Shown one piece after another: positions 1-10,877 of a DNA stretch of 64,000 nt; the first letter of the stretch is position 1; every line of letters begins with the position of its first letter. The notes below the pieces were generated by a model. That model was not told the origin of the DNA. It ran no database searches and worked only from the letters and a program-made list of their open reading frames with translations. Source of the stretch: Blastomussa wellsi (lineage: Eukaryota; Cnidaria; Anthozoa; Scleractinia; Plerogyridae); contig OX393570.1 in NCBI GenBank assembly GCA_947652115.1, positions 5,281,845 through 5,345,844 of the forward strand. The letters run 5' to 3'. The position numbers and the translations under genes are program-made.

Positions 1-200
1 TCAAGTAATTTATTCCATTGTTTTCACTTTACCAGGCACCAGCCAATAGCGAAGCACCATCCTTCTGTATATAAATAACACACGACCCACAATTCCTTGA
101 TTCGCTCCGACGAAGGGCTAACGCTTGAAACATCAGCTCTTGAATCTCTTTACGGTGGCCAATTCACATTATCAACCCATTTGATAAAAACAAATTATAT
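1..200 (+). mobile_element. 3' end fragment of a Penelope-like element
   Basis: This stretch matches, by eye, the 3' flank of the GIY-YIG element on the minus strand at 3937-5238. It shares the segment ccagccaatagcgaagc, a TATA-like run, the gacgaagggctaacgct core and the end gttgataaa...caaattatat. The hammerhead-like core at 104-137 is decayed (GAAAC followed by AUC instead of GUC). No coding sequence remains. Confidence 0.6.
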
Positions 201-679
201 AATTAAAACCTCGCTTGATTTGCAAGTTCTGTTTACCATGGCTTTTCAAAGTTAAGTTCTCACTTCCTGAGAGCTGACTGACTAAACTCTGCAAACACTG
301 CTTGGTTCTAACAATATTGTCATTCAATCTCCCTTCTTATTAATAAGATCTTATCTCTGTCTTTGATAACAGTTTTACCTCTAGTTATCCAGAGAAACTT
401 TCTGTTCATGACTGATATTATGCAAATTCCCATATAAAGGCGTAGATTAATAAATGTTTTGCAGCTTGAAAGCCAACAAATTGAGCAGCCAGTAAAATTT
501 AGCTGTTCTCACAGCAATTAAACCTCTCACAAGTGCTTCAAAGTTGCATCAAAACAACTGTCCACATTGTCACAAGAAATAGTACATGTTACGGTGCTCA
601 CAGACGCAAGCTTTGTTCCGTGAAGTGAGGGCATCATGATGTAACAATCAAGCACTGAATAAAATTATATATTATATAC
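201..679. other. gene-free stretch downstream of a PPP2R3 exon
   Basis: On the minus strand this is the intron that follows the second coding exon of the PP2A B'' gene. I find no further exon in it, so the next ones should lie left of the window. It is AT-rich and holds no other recognisable feature. Confidence 0.5.
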
Positions 680-1003
680 CTTTTCCACATGGCATTAAAC
701 ATAGGCAAAGTAACATATCCATGTTTGTATCCTCCTGCCGTAGAAAATAATGGTTCTCGCCAGTAGAATGGTAAACCACAGGCCTGAAAGATTAGCCAGA
801 AAATGTTCAGATAAGGAAAGCTATTGGAACAAACTGGGCTTTTTAAATCATACTAGGTGTCTTTATAGACAGAGGGGGTAAGGTCTTGAATCTCTTTACG
901 GTGGCCAATTGACATTATCAAACCAGTTGATAAAACCAAATTATATTGTCTTTATAGACAGCTGCCTAGCCTGGAACAAACACATAATATAGCAAATGAA
1001 TAG

Positions 1004-1048
<45 letters not shown>

Positions 1049-3388
1049 GTATAACAATATAGTTTGGTTTTATCAACTGGGTTGGTAATAATGATTCGCT
1101 CCGACGAAGGGCTAACGCTCGAAACGTCAGCTCTTGAATCTCTTTACGGTGGCCAATTGACATTATCAACCCAGTTGATAAAACCAAATTATATACATAA
1201 TATAGCATACAACCTGTACTTTTAAACATAATTTAGACTATGGTTGTATTACCACGGTGTGGACAGTACAGAAAGAGTAACTCACGATGCTTAGAGATAT
1301 CACAGAATCCGGCGATGCATATTATTCTTGCCACGAAACGAAGAGCGTGCCTAATAATACATGTGTAATAAGCTTTCTCTGCTAATATCCTTAGATAGTA
1401 GAAGGCACTTTTATAAAGCTTGCTATTAGTGTTAAAGATCATGCAGACAGCATCAATTACAAAGCTATTATTTTTGACAAGAGATCTGAACTTTGCCATA
1501 GAAATCTCAAGGATTCAACACTTTTAAACGTCATTACTTGTGTACAACTTCCAAACATTTAAAACTTTAACAACTTCCAAAGGGAGATGCAGTGACCTAC
1601 TGGTTATCGCACTGGACCGCGGATCAGACGGCCCGGGTTTGAGCCCTTGCCAGGACTGTGTTGTGTTCTTGGGCAAGAACTAACCAGGTGTATAAATATG
1701 GGTGCCAGCAAAAGAATGTTGGAGATAACAGAGCGATGGACTAGAAATACTCCTAGTCACTTTCACGTTACAGAAGCTGGGATAAGCTCTAGCCTGATGG
1801 GCCATTGGGCTCATACGCAGACTTAACCTTTTTTTACAACATCCAATTGAAAACAAAATGTGTTAATCTTTGCTTAAATGTGATGCTGCATGTATCACTG
1901 AATAGAATGGTCTGCCCCAACAAAGTTGAGGGAATTGAATACTCTTACTAGCTTCAAGATTCACATTTTTAAACATTTCATGGTGAAGAAACCATTCATA
2001 GTGTGAGCGATCAACTTCAAAAAAGCATGTGACCTCAATGAGTTATACACCTAAGCCTGTGATGGGGTGATGCGATGCTGGTCTATGGTGGCCTAGAATT
2101 GCCATAACAAAAACGCCATTGTCTTAACAATTTTTTTTTGTTTATCTATATTTTATTCCATTTTTTTGCTTTTCTTTTTTGTTTTATTTCTTTATTTTTA
2201 TATTTTTTTTTGTTTTTAATCAAAATAATAAAAATAATATTTTATCAAAGTAATTTTAAATCAAAGTAAATTATTTTAGGAACTAAATCAAAACAAAATG
2301 ATTTCAAAATTAATTTGTTGTCGAAAACAATTAAAAACGGAATTTAAAAAAAGTCAAAGTAAAATAAAAGCAAAATTGGCCATGGCCTATGATTGCCATA
2401 GCAAAAAAAAAAAAAAAAAAAAAACCTCATGGCCTAGCGTTGCCATAGACCAGAATGCATTTCGGGTGCGTTTACCTATGATGCCTTGCGCAATGTGCAG
2501 ATGATCAACAGCAAACATGGCTGCCCAAGGTAAAGATTGGGGCAAGTTTAAGGAGAAAATGAAAGAGCTCCGCCAAGGGAAAAAAGGAAAGAAGGATTCT
2601 GGCAAGTCAGCCAAAGACCTTGAAACCATAGTTGTACAGCGCCTAAGCGCAGAGGTAGCTGGGAAAGCACAAAAGTACTCTCGAATTGGAGCACGTGAGT
2701 TCGTCTCTTTCGAAGAGTTCGACGAAATCTCTGTTAGTAACATCAAGAAAGCGTGCATGAAGCACTACGGTATGTCGGAAACGATGTCCTGCGATGTACT
2801 TGCAGGGGAACAGGGACCTTCCTGTTCCTCTGTAAAACAGTTGCCAACGTTAAAAGTGATCCATGTGCGATTCATAGAGGGCAAGGTTGAGGAACGTGCG
2901 ATTGAAGTGATGTGAAATTGCCTTTTGCCTTCTTCTTCTTAAATTGGGGAGCCCTTTCGGCGAGAGCATCGGGATCTACATTGTACATTACGGCGTATAC
3001 AAGATCCCGTGGAACGTTAAGCTCATGAACCTGTCTAAGTTTTTTGTGCAACGCTCGGTAGCCAAGAAGTTTTCCCGGCCCTTCCAATTCTTTCTTTACT
3101 GCCTCTTGGACCTCGTCGACCTGAACGGTTCGGTCTGTGTATTTGATGCCAAAGTACTCCAGTCTTCTGTCTAGCGTCCTTAAACTCCACGCATATTCAC
3201 TAAAATCCCTTGAAACAAAGTCTAAAACTTCAATTCGACGAAGGTTCTGCTTCACATAACGATCCAACGCGTCTTTTAACTCCTCGTCTTCTTGCCAATC
3301 GTTGTTTCTGATGCGAGCAGCCGCCATTTTGAATAGGAGCGCGATCGCACCCGAAATGCATTCTGGTCTATGGCAACGCTAGGCCATG

Positions 3389-3423
<35 letters not shown>

Positions 3424-4064
3424 ATGGCAATCATAGGCCATGGCCAATTTTGCTTTTATTTTACTTTGACTTTTTTTAAATTCCGTTTTTAATTGTTTTC
3501 GACAACAAATTAATTTTGAAATCATTTTGTTTTGATTTAGTTCCTAAAATAATTTACTTTGATTTAAAATTACTTTGATAAAATATTATTTTTATTATTT
3601 TGATTAAAAACAAAAAAAAATATAAAAATAAAGAAATAAAACAAAAAAGAAAAGCAAAAAAATGGAATAAAATATAGATAAACAAAAAAAAATTGTTAAG
3701 ACAATGGCGTTTTTGTTATGGCAATTCTAGGCCACCATACTGGTCAGCAGATACCCTGATTTGACAGCTCTCAATTGACCATAAAATGATGTAAGCATTA
3801 ACAAAGTCCTATTTCTTAAGTAAAGGGTCTCCCCTACACCTCCTTCAGAGTGTGTATAGATGGATGGCTGGGCTCTCCAAAATTTCTTACCTATGGTGCT
3901 CCACTGGTATGTTGGAGCTCTGCTAATATTTTAACATTAGCCCTTCGTCGGAGCAATTCGCTCCAACGAAGGGCTAATGCTCGAAATGTCAGCAATTGAA
4001 TCTCTTTATGGTGGCCAATTGACATTATCAACCCAGTTGATAAAACCAAATTATATTGTTATAG

Positions 4065-4099
<35 letters not shown>

Positions 4100-5192
4100 T
4101 CTTGTTCAAATTTTACCAGTTCTCAGTTTAATTTGGTGCAAAAATCGCTCGGCTTGTAGGCGAATAAATACGGTAATTTGGTTTTATCAACTGGGTTGAT
4201 AATGTCAATTGGCCACCATAAAGAGATTCAAGAGCTGATGTTTCGAGCGTTAGCCCTTCGTCGGAGCGAATCAAGGAATTGTGCGTCGTGTGTTTTTATA
4301 TACAGAAAGATGGAGCTTCGCTATTGGCTGGTGCCTGGTAACATGAAAACTTCGGAATAAATTAGTTGAATGAAAAGCGTTCGTTGATACCGTGAGGATT
4401 AAGAGTGCTGATTTGAAAAATAAATTTTTGTTCTAGAGTTTTACGGCTTTCCGTGTTTCCTTGGTGAAGGGAAAGGCCGCAGACTGCCATATGTTGCTTA
4501 GAATGATTTGGGAGATTGAAGTGTCTCGCGACCGGTTTCGATGCATTTTTGTCGTCTTTCTCTACGTCACGAAGGTGTTCTCGGAATCGGTCGCCAAGTC
4601 GTCTCCCTGTTTCGCCAATGTATAACTTTTTGCAAAGAGTGCAAGTTATACAGTAGATGGCATTGGCTGAGGTACAGGTGAAATGATCAGTGATTTTGAT
4701 AGATCGCTTGGGTCCCGATATTTTGTCAACGTTGTGAATGAAAGGGCATGTTTTGCATCGTGCGCGAGCGCATTTAAAAGTTCCAGGTTGGTCACTAGTT
4801 TGGAATGCACTTCTGACTAAAAAGTTACCTATGTTTTTGTCGCGTTTAAATGAAATTAATGGAGGTTGCGAAAAGATTCTACCAGTGTCAGGATCATTTT
4901 GAAGTAATTTAAAGTTCTTGAGAATGATGGATTTAACTGCGTGGTTGTGAGGGTGAAATGTGAGGGTGAATGGAATTCTATCGTTGTTTTCTCTCTGTGA
5001 CGTTTGTAGTGCTGACTGTCGATCAATTTGCTGGGCGCGATGATGGCCCGCTTGAACAACAGAAGCAGGATAGCCGTGTTTGTCGAAGAAATTGCACATT
5101 TCCTCTGATTTTAAGGAAAAATCAGAGTCGTCACTACAAAGACGGCGAAGTCTAAGAAACTGAGAATAAGGAATGGAATTCTTGACATACTT

Positions 5193-5235
<43 letters not shown>

Positions 5236-7342
5236 CTATAATATTTTAACAGATGTTGAATTTGTAAAGTTCAAAAACTTAACATTGTGGAAGTCACTAG
5301 AAGAGAAATTATAAACATTGCAATTACTGTGAACAAACTATTGCACCTTACAAATTCAATGAAAGACGAAATTGTTGAAATAATTTTCAACAAAAGCCTC
5401 TTACAATGTATGTAAGTTGGCTAATAAAAAATTGATGGAAAATAAAAAAATAAAGGTAAAATTTAACATGATGCACCCTGTTGTGTGGTCTTCTGACAAA
5501 TATTAATTATTTCACCTGTTTTGATATTATTAATCAAAGTCTATGTTCCACTTATACTAGAAAGTTCTTAATGTGTCAAAATGTGCACTACTTGCTCTGA
5601 TCGTACTTTCAAGCTGTTTGAATGGAAGACCATCAGAGAACCACAAACAATAACTTCAAAGACAATATTATTTCCCTGTTTGCCAAATTAAACCCTTGAG
5701 TTGTTGATTTTACTTTACTAAATATTCAAGGTGAAAATACATATTCCGTTTCAACAAGACATGAACATAAATATTGAATGAAAAATTGTATAACAGACTG
5801 AATAACGAAGGTCTCTATTTTCCATTTTAAAACATCAACTTCTCCATGGATAAAAAAAATCACTTTATACCACCTAAGCTAAGTGAAAAATGAAAGACTG
5901 ATTGGTCAATATGTAAATTATCATCATGACCCTGATGACGGTTTTCAAATTGAACGAAAACGTTTCAACTTTAGCATTTCCCTTCGTCTGATTTCTCAAG
6001 TAAAAGTCTTGCAGAAATTTATTCTATCACGGTGATCTTTCTGCCAAAAAGAAATATAGAAATATAACTACAAAGCTAATCCAAATATTGAAAATGCGAC
6101 TACTGCTTAAGAATAATTATATACAAAGTTGCGGAACAAAAAGCCACGTACGACATATAACCCCACAAAATTTAGAAAACAACCTGATATCCTGATAAAA
6201 GGTTCTGAGCCATAAGTACCGATTATTCCGAAATGACATATTGGCTGATTGACATATTCCAGAGTTTATTTTAATAGCTTGTCTTTTGCTTCCAGACAGT
6301 ATTAAAACATGAATTGTTTTTTCAATCCTAAACTATTTCCGCCAGTCTTAAAGTTGTATTTATCTTGCCCACTTGTGTGGCAGAGTTTGCTTTCCTTGGT
6401 TTTGAATTACACTAAAATCTTATAAAATCCAAATGGACGTGACTCACAGGTCGACACGAAAACGAAACGCGATACTGCAAACTTATGCTCTACCGCGCGC
6501 GTTGAATATTCGACTCTTGGGTTATGCCTGCCCCGTCTTAAATTAAATGAAGCTTAGGCCAAAAGCCCTAGAATCGTAAAAAATGAAAGTATGGTTGCTG
6601 TAAATATCATTAAAATTATAAAAGAGCATAGCGCTTATCGTGTTTTTCTAAAAGGTCACGAAGATCCCGCTCACTGTTAATGTTAGTAAACAGCTGAAGT
6701 GCGAAGTGCACGTTCTTGTCGATCATGAGTGCTAAAAAAGTCACGCTATATTCCGAGTATGTTTCATGAGCTAAAAAAAGTTATATAAACATCGACAATA
6801 CAGCAGTACAATACCTTTGCTACAGCTCCAAACTCCTCTTTTGGTATACCGCGTTCGTAAAGTTTAAAAATTTTCGCGACCCTCTCCAACGTGACTTCAC
6901 ACTTGGTTGAATCTTCGGGCTTTCCAAGCGGGAAGTGAAACGGCGCCAAGTTTGCCGCACAACCAGCAAAGATCCTCACATTATTTAACACCAACTGTTT
7001 ATCCTTCATCAGATACTTGGTCGCTTCATTGCTCTCTAATCGAGGAGACCGTGGAGGCGATTTTGAGCCAGGTCTTCGCGAAGATCTTTCTCGTGGGCTT
7101 CGCGGCGACCGCAACAATTGTGACGGAGAGCTCGTTGGAGGAGCTGGCGGTGAAATTGGTCTTGAAGCACCGCCTATCGAATTCGGCGAGCCCGAATGTG
7201 ACAATTGCCTTGGCGACAGAGGGCGGCCCTGGATTAACTTGTTCAAATCATTTCTGAGAACTCGTTGAGTTTCGGGCATAGACAACCAGCGGAGAAAGAG
7301 TTCGTCCACTTTCACTTTCAAAATTGGAGACAGATGCGCCAT
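680..7342 (-). CDS. PPP2R3: PP2A regulatory subunit B'' (PR48/PR70/PR72 type), 5' exons
   Basis: Two coding exons are visible. Exon 1 is 7342-6815 (176 codons, phase 0) and ends before a GT donor at 6814-6813. Exon 2 is 783-680, with a CAG acceptor and a GT donor (gtatat). Joined, they read ...EEFGAVAK|ACGLPFYWREPLF...FNAMWKR, which is the B''-family signature VAKACG-P-YW--PLF...F--MW. The N-terminus (PILKVKVDELFLRWLS) matches the start of the vertebrate PR48 subunit. Residues 40-105 are a Ser/Pro/Arg-rich disordered linker. The protein would bind the PP2A scaffold and direct substrate choice; the Ca-binding EF-hands of the family should lie in later exons, left of the window. Intron 1 is about 6 kb and full of transposons. 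The short exon 2 was found by reading the minus strand after a conserved splice phase. Confidence 0.85.
873..946 (+). mobile_element. 74-bp PLE terminal fragment with 15-bp TSD
   Basis: The fragment joins the PLE end agggggtaag directly to the other end (cttgaatctctttacggtgg ... ccaaattatat). It is flanked by perfect 15-bp direct repeats tgtctttatagacag at 858-872 and 947-961. This shows a genuine insertion of a heavily deleted copy. Confidence 0.75.
995..1194 (+). mobile_element. head-to-head PLE terminal fragment with 13-bp TSD
   Basis: The insert runs from tagagggggtaag through an inverted copy of the end (ttggttttatcaactggg) and then the same end in the forward orientation, finishing ccaaattatat. 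It is flanked by the 13-bp direct repeat acataatatagca at 982-994 and 1195-1207. A hammerhead-like core lies at 1098-1131, with C at the position where the consensus has U (CCGACGA). Confidence 0.75.
1585..1838 (+). repeat. tRNA-derived SINE-like repeat
   Basis: The head resembles an A box (ggttatcgcactggacc) and a B box (gggtttgagccct) at tRNA-like spacing. The body includes gggataagctctagcctgatgg and ends near cagacttaacc before a T run. The same body is found at 19880-20163 and, interrupted, at 21983-22933, so this is a dispersed family. Confidence 0.6.
2517..2915 (+). CDS. element-encoded unknown protein, about 132 aa
   Basis: The frame begins at the first ATG after the left inverted repeat (MAAQGKDWGKFKEKMKEL) and ends inside the element. 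The N-terminus is Lys-rich and charged, probably a coiled coil or nucleic-acid binding; the rest is a small globular part with one Cys-rich spot (MSCDVLAGEQGPSC). I do not recognise the family. Its last 44 bases overlap the end of the opposing transposase fragment, which suggests that an internal deletion fused two 3' ends. It is a real open frame of the transposon, not a host gene. Confidence 0.45.
   Translation: MAAQGKDWGKFKEKMKELRQGKKGKKDSGKSAKDLETIVVQRLSAEVAGKAQKYSRIGAREFVSFEEFDEISVSNIKKACMKHYGMSETMSCDVLAGEQGPSCSSVKQLPTLKVIHVRFIEGKVEERAIEVM
2872..3327 (-). pseudogene. truncated integrase-type transposase, N-terminal part only
   Basis: The 151-aa frame starts MAAARIRNNDWQ just inside the right inverted repeat. 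Residues about 75-125 (GKLLGYRALHKKLRQVHELN then VPRDLVYAVM) resemble the helix-turn-helix that precedes the rve catalytic core in IS3 transposases and their eukaryotic relatives (GYR-IH--L, V-R--VY--M). A basic KKKKAKGNF linker follows, where the DDE core should begin, but the frame ends 13 residues later. The catalytic domain is therefore missing and this copy cannot supply its own transposase. Confidence 0.6.
3937..5238 (-). mobile_element. truncated Penelope-like element with 13-bp TSD
   Basis: Direct repeats taatattttaaca at 3924-3936 and 5239-5251 bound the insert. On the minus strand it opens with tagagggggtaagtttc, skips almost all of the reverse transcriptase, carries the GIY-YIG frame (5099-4362), and then the 3' region with a hammerhead-like core at 4234-4266. 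It finishes with a second, head-to-head copy of the terminal repeat (3945-4100). The structure is typical of PLE copies, in which partly inverted terminal repeats are common. Confidence 0.8.
4362..5099 (-). CDS. PLE GIY-YIG endonuclease region, 5'-truncated
   Basis: This is the C-terminal part of a PLE polyprotein: the RT-endonuclease linker followed by the nuclease. The Cys-rich linker CARARCKTCPFI is followed by CITCTLCKKLYIGETGRRLG, the GIY-YIG core, with the downstream R and E (RFREHL, LEQKFIF) typical of this nuclease in PLEs. The frame is open for 245 codons without a stop. It has no RT palm motif, because the copy was cut off upstream. The enzyme would nick target DNA for retrotransposition; this truncated copy cannot act alone. 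Confidence 0.8.
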   Translation of the reverse strand: MCNFFDKHGYPASVVQAGHHRAQQIDRQSALQTSQRENNDRIPFTLTFHPHNHAVKSIILKNFKLLQNDPDTGRIFSQPPLISFKRDKNIGNFLVRSAFQTSDQPGTFKCARARCKTCPFIHNVDKISGPKRSIKITDHFTCTSANAIYCITCTLCKKLYIGETGRRLGDRFREHLRDVEKDDKNASKPVARHFNLPNHSKQHMAVCGLSLHQGNTESRKTLEQKFIFQISTLNPHGINERFSFN

Positions 7343-8058
7343 GAACTTGAAACGTCAACTTTTTTGCTTACGTTTGAAGTGGCAATCCTTTATCTATGAA
7401 AGTATATCATTTCCTCCCATTGTGGTTAAGTAGTCTAACTACGAAACAGTAAATAAATAGAGTTCTTGCTATAAATCAGTAATTTATAACCGAGAACCGC
7501 AAGACTTTGAAGATTTCCGTTGTTGATTTCGTTGTAGATATATTTACGTCTGTCCTCGAAGTAAGCTTGTACTGCCAAGACAAATTCAAATCGTCTCTAC
7601 CAACATTCAGTTCGCTCCGACACCAGGCCTTTGTTGAAATCATAACATTACAAACCGGGAGAGGAAGGAAAACGTCCTACTAAATCGACTTTATGCCATA
7701 TTTTCTCTTTTTGGCGATGAAAAATCGAATACGGCGCGGTCGCGAATGAGCAAACACAATGATCAGCGGTGAAATTAGCAGAGTCGTTCCCAGTCTCTAC
7801 AAAAGCGAAACACAAAAAGTACATGTACTGGGTTTCCCTGGGTACCCCGGTTAATTGTATTTCACCCTGTTCACGTTTTGTTCTCTAAGTTGTTAGCCCT
7901 TCTTAGCTCGTTGGGTGTGCCATTGCTGGAACTCCCGGCGAAATTCAAGACTGTGTTATGGCTAAAGACGGGTGTGGGGAAATGGAAAAGGTGGTAGGAG
8001 AAGGGGTGAGGGGAGGTTGGGTTGAGGGGTTGTTCAGGGGCTAAACCTCACATTATTC
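7343..8058. other. promoter-side spacer of the PPP2R3-type gene
   Basis: No reading frame or repeat of note is seen. The region lies directly upstream of the minus-strand start at 7342 and should hold its promoter and any 5' UTR. A purine-rich run occurs at 7974-8040. Confidence 0.4.
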
Positions 8059-8734
8059 CAGGTGTAGTCAATCGATAGAAATCAATACCGGAAAACAATC
8101 GATACGCTCTATATCAATTGGTGATTGGTGTCAATTGATATCGGTAATCGATAACAATCGAACTCACAGAAAAAATCATTATCGATTGTGATCGATTGGC
8201 AAAAATATATAACAATCGATAATAATGGATAATCATCGATAACAATCAATAATCCAAAAGAGTATTTGTTTCAAACATATTACGGTACTGAAGACTGGCA
8301 TATTTGCTCTCAAGAAAACAAATGCATGTACACCAGAAAGCATTAAGGTTAAACATTTTATTACTGATTTAGTCTAGTGAAGGCAGAGTGTTCATCCCAC
8401 TTGGTTTCCTGGAATTTTCCTATAGTATTTTGTTGATAATTGTACAACTATTGCATGCTATGATGATTGAACGACTCAGTAAAACCATACAGACAACATT
8501 GTGTTGATGATTAAATTAAAAACGACAAAACAACAAAAATCATTTCAGCAATCAATAATAATAGATGACATTTGATAAATCAATCGTTATTGATTAATAT
8601 CAGATATCGTTACCAATCAAACTCAAAACTTTTATTTCTTTATTGATTTCTATCGATTGGTATCAGAAATCAATATCAATCTTTGATTGTTATTGATTAA
8701 TATCGATTATAAGTTTATCGATTGACCACACCTG
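8059..8734. mobile_element. hAT-like non-autonomous element with ATCGAT subterminal repeats
   Basis: Terminal inverted repeats caggtgtagtcaatcgata (left) and its near-perfect complement tatcgattgaccacacctg (right) bound 676 bp. The flanks are cattattc and aattattt, an 8-bp duplication with 6 matches. Both ends hold many copies of ATCGATAACAATCGAT-like words, like the subterminal transposase sites of hAT elements. No coding sequence is present. Confidence 0.6.
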
Positions 8735-8765
8735 AATTATTTTATCCCAACAGCTACAACTAGTT

Positions 8766-8851
8766 AAAAAAATTCTGTGGAGGGGGTTCAAAGCAACCTT
8801 AACTTTTCGAAAATTTAAGGTGGCTCTGAACCCCCTCCACAGAATTTTTTT
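8766..8851. repeat. 86-bp near-perfect palindrome
   Basis: The left arm aaattctgtggagggggttc (8769-8788) pairs exactly with gaaccccctccacagaattt near 8828-8847, and the inner bases (aaccttaa / ttaaggtg) extend the pairing to a small loop. This is a foldback miniature element or its remnant. Confidence 0.65.
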
Positions 8852-10114
8852 AAAATTTGCACAAAATTGTATCTTATCATGCTTATCAAAATTCAATAAA
8901 AAATGGGGGTCACCAAGCTCGTTTTTGAGTCATTAGCAGTTAAAGCTAAAATTAAGGGTGTTTTTAGCAGGTCATATTGTTTCTATGGTAACCTATTATG
9001 GCATGAAAATGATAACATGTTCACCAATGATTGGGCAGTTTTTTGATACCATGATTGCAGCATCAACTGACAGAGTGGTTATAATGACCCATCAAATTCT
9101 AAGTCTTTGAAAGTGCTGGAAACTGTTTTCATCCACTTAACAGAGAAATAAAAGGTGCATGCATTTGCTGGCTTCCTGAAGTAACGTTACATATCGATGT
9201 TTAAGAGCTGAAAATTATACCAGGCAGCCTGGAAAGAAGAGGAAGACTTCATATGTTTGTCATTGAAATTCCATAAAAATGGGCCTTGAAGTCTTTATGG
9301 AACATTTCACAATAGGTCATAATAAAATACTTTGTATTTACTTTTGGAAATGCAGAGAGAGACATTCTCATTGTTGCAAAGTCATCAAAACATATCTAGG
9401 TCTAGCCTGCCTCAAAAAACTGGGTGCTCTTACAGGCTGATTTGGGTGCCACAATGCCTTGATTTGCCACTCTGAGAAAGCAGCATTAGTTTTCTTACAC
9501 GTAAGCTGGCAAAACCCCACTTCATTTCCACAGGCTAAACATATCTTGATCAAACTACAAAAGTGGAAGAACAACATTTATTAGAACCAAAGATACACGA
9601 TGTTACATCATGATCACTAAATAACTATATTCAAACTTTGCCGATTTGTAATGTATCTGGCAAAAGTTCAATCCTCATGTTATGTAGTATGGAGCAATTT
9701 AAGACAAATTATACAATTTAACAGGCTACTTTGTACAAATACATCAATAAATAATAATCTGAAGATGTACAGGTTAACTCTCTCTCTCTCTTCCTCTCTC
9801 AATTGTGTTTATCCCAGAGCACCATATTTCAGTCATTTTACTGGATCTAAATTCTGCATGTTCAACTCCTCCGGTAATTAAGATGAAAAGTTGGTGTCAG
9901 TCCAGACATGGCCGCCTTAGAGAGAGTGGACAATATTTGAAATAAGTTGTCGCTGCATAAGGAAACTTGAAAGTAAGAATATATCAAGACACTGACAGTT
10001 CTGACTATACATCAAGTTATAAACGTTTAATAATTCATTTTTTATCTTTCATTCACTGTAGTATAACGATATTCAAGTTCAAGAAAATCTTAGTTTTTAG
10101 AACAATAATAAATA
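8852..10114. other. gene-free spacer
   Basis: No supported gene is seen. A short CT microsatellite lies at 9779-9800. Open frames here are short and lack recognisable domains. Confidence 0.4.
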
Positions 10115-10488
10115 CAGGGCTCGACACTAACGGTAACCAACTAGCCACAGACTAGTAGAAATTTACTTTAGGCTAGTAGGTTTTTAATTTCCACTAGCCA
10201 CTTTGACTGGTAAACAAAACTAAATTGGCCTTAGTAGTTTCTGTCTTCCTAAAGCAAGACAAACACAAACAATTTCGTCGGAAACAAGGTCAGAATTTCA
10301 TTGTAGACATCCCATGTTACTGGGCCATGTGTTTTCTTGGAACTGGTTTAAGTACAATGCAATTGCCAACATTGTATATTCGCTTGCACTGAGCTTTTGT
10401 CTTGCTAGTAATCCTGCTGTTACTGGACCTAGCCAACACCGATGCTGGCACTAGGCTAGTAAGTTGAAAAGTTAGTGTCAAGCCCTGA
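10115..10488. mobile_element. hAT-like MITE with perfect 8-bp TSD
   Basis: The inverted termini are cagggctcgacactaac and gttagtgtcaagccctg. The duplication aataaata is perfect at 10107-10114 and 10489-10496. The inner sequence has repeated ctagtagg / ctagcca words near both ends. It has no coding capacity. Confidence 0.7.
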
Positions 10489-10567
10489 AATAAATAGTTT
10501 ACGGATACTACATGTATAACCGGGGGAGGGGATACTCTTTAGCCTCCCACAGTGTAATCCCCTAGCC

Positions 10568-10877
10568 AGGGTTCGTACCCCTTTTAAAAGACAAATTTCC
10601 AGGACTTTTCCAGGCCTTTTCCAGGACTCACATAAAATTTTCCAGGACTTCAAAATTCACATTAAACCCTTTTTCGTCCAAGATCCCAATATAAATTCTC
10701 CCAACTGTAAGCCTCGCATTCCTTATAAAGTTAGTTCAGAACAATTCATTTCTTGAGTTTAACAGATTTCCAGGACTTTCCAGGACCTGTAAGCTTTTAC
10801 CAGGACTTTCCAGTCCTGGAAAATGCCATAATAAAATTCAAGGACTTTCCAGGTTTTCCAGGACCCGTACGAACCCT
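10568..10877. mobile_element. hAT-like MITE with ccaggactttccagg repeats
   Basis: The ends agggttcgtac and gtacgaaccct are inverted repeats. The flanks ccctagcc and gcctagct share the six central bases of an 8-bp duplication. Both ends carry many copies of ccaggactttccagg in direct and inverted order, as subterminal repeats. Confidence 0.65.

Larger units (their letters stand above)
2084..3739. mobile_element. TIR DNA transposon, IS3EU-like, internally deleted
   Basis: The element has long terminal inverted repeats: the arm 2084-2470 pairs with 3346-3739 almost perfectly, apart from the length of a poly(A)/poly(T) tract. A 6-bp direct repeat ctggtc sits exactly outside both ends (2078-2083 and 3740-3745). 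The ends read TAT...ATA. A 6-bp duplication with TAY...RTA termini is, as I recall, the signature of IS3EU elements. The interior holds two converging short frames, one with an IS3-type helix-turn-helix but no DDE catalytic core. The copy is therefore non-autonomous. It lies inside the PPP2R3 intron. Confidence 0.6.
784..6814. other. first coding intron of the PPP2R3-type gene, transposon-rich
   Basis: No host exon is seen in these 6 kb. The intron holds two small PLE insertions (873-946 and 995-1194), a SINE-like repeat (1585-1838), a TIR transposon (2084-3739) and a truncated PLE with a GIY-YIG frame (3937-5238). From 5252 to 6814 I see only AT-rich unique sequence, with a weak CUGAUGA...GAAAAC motif at 5932-5971. 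Confidence 0.55.

Noticed and set aside
5932..5971. CUGAUGA...GAACGAAAACGUUUC, possible hammerhead
   Set aside because: Stem I does not pair, stem II is bulged and the cleavage triplet is poor. Probably coincidence or a very old relic.
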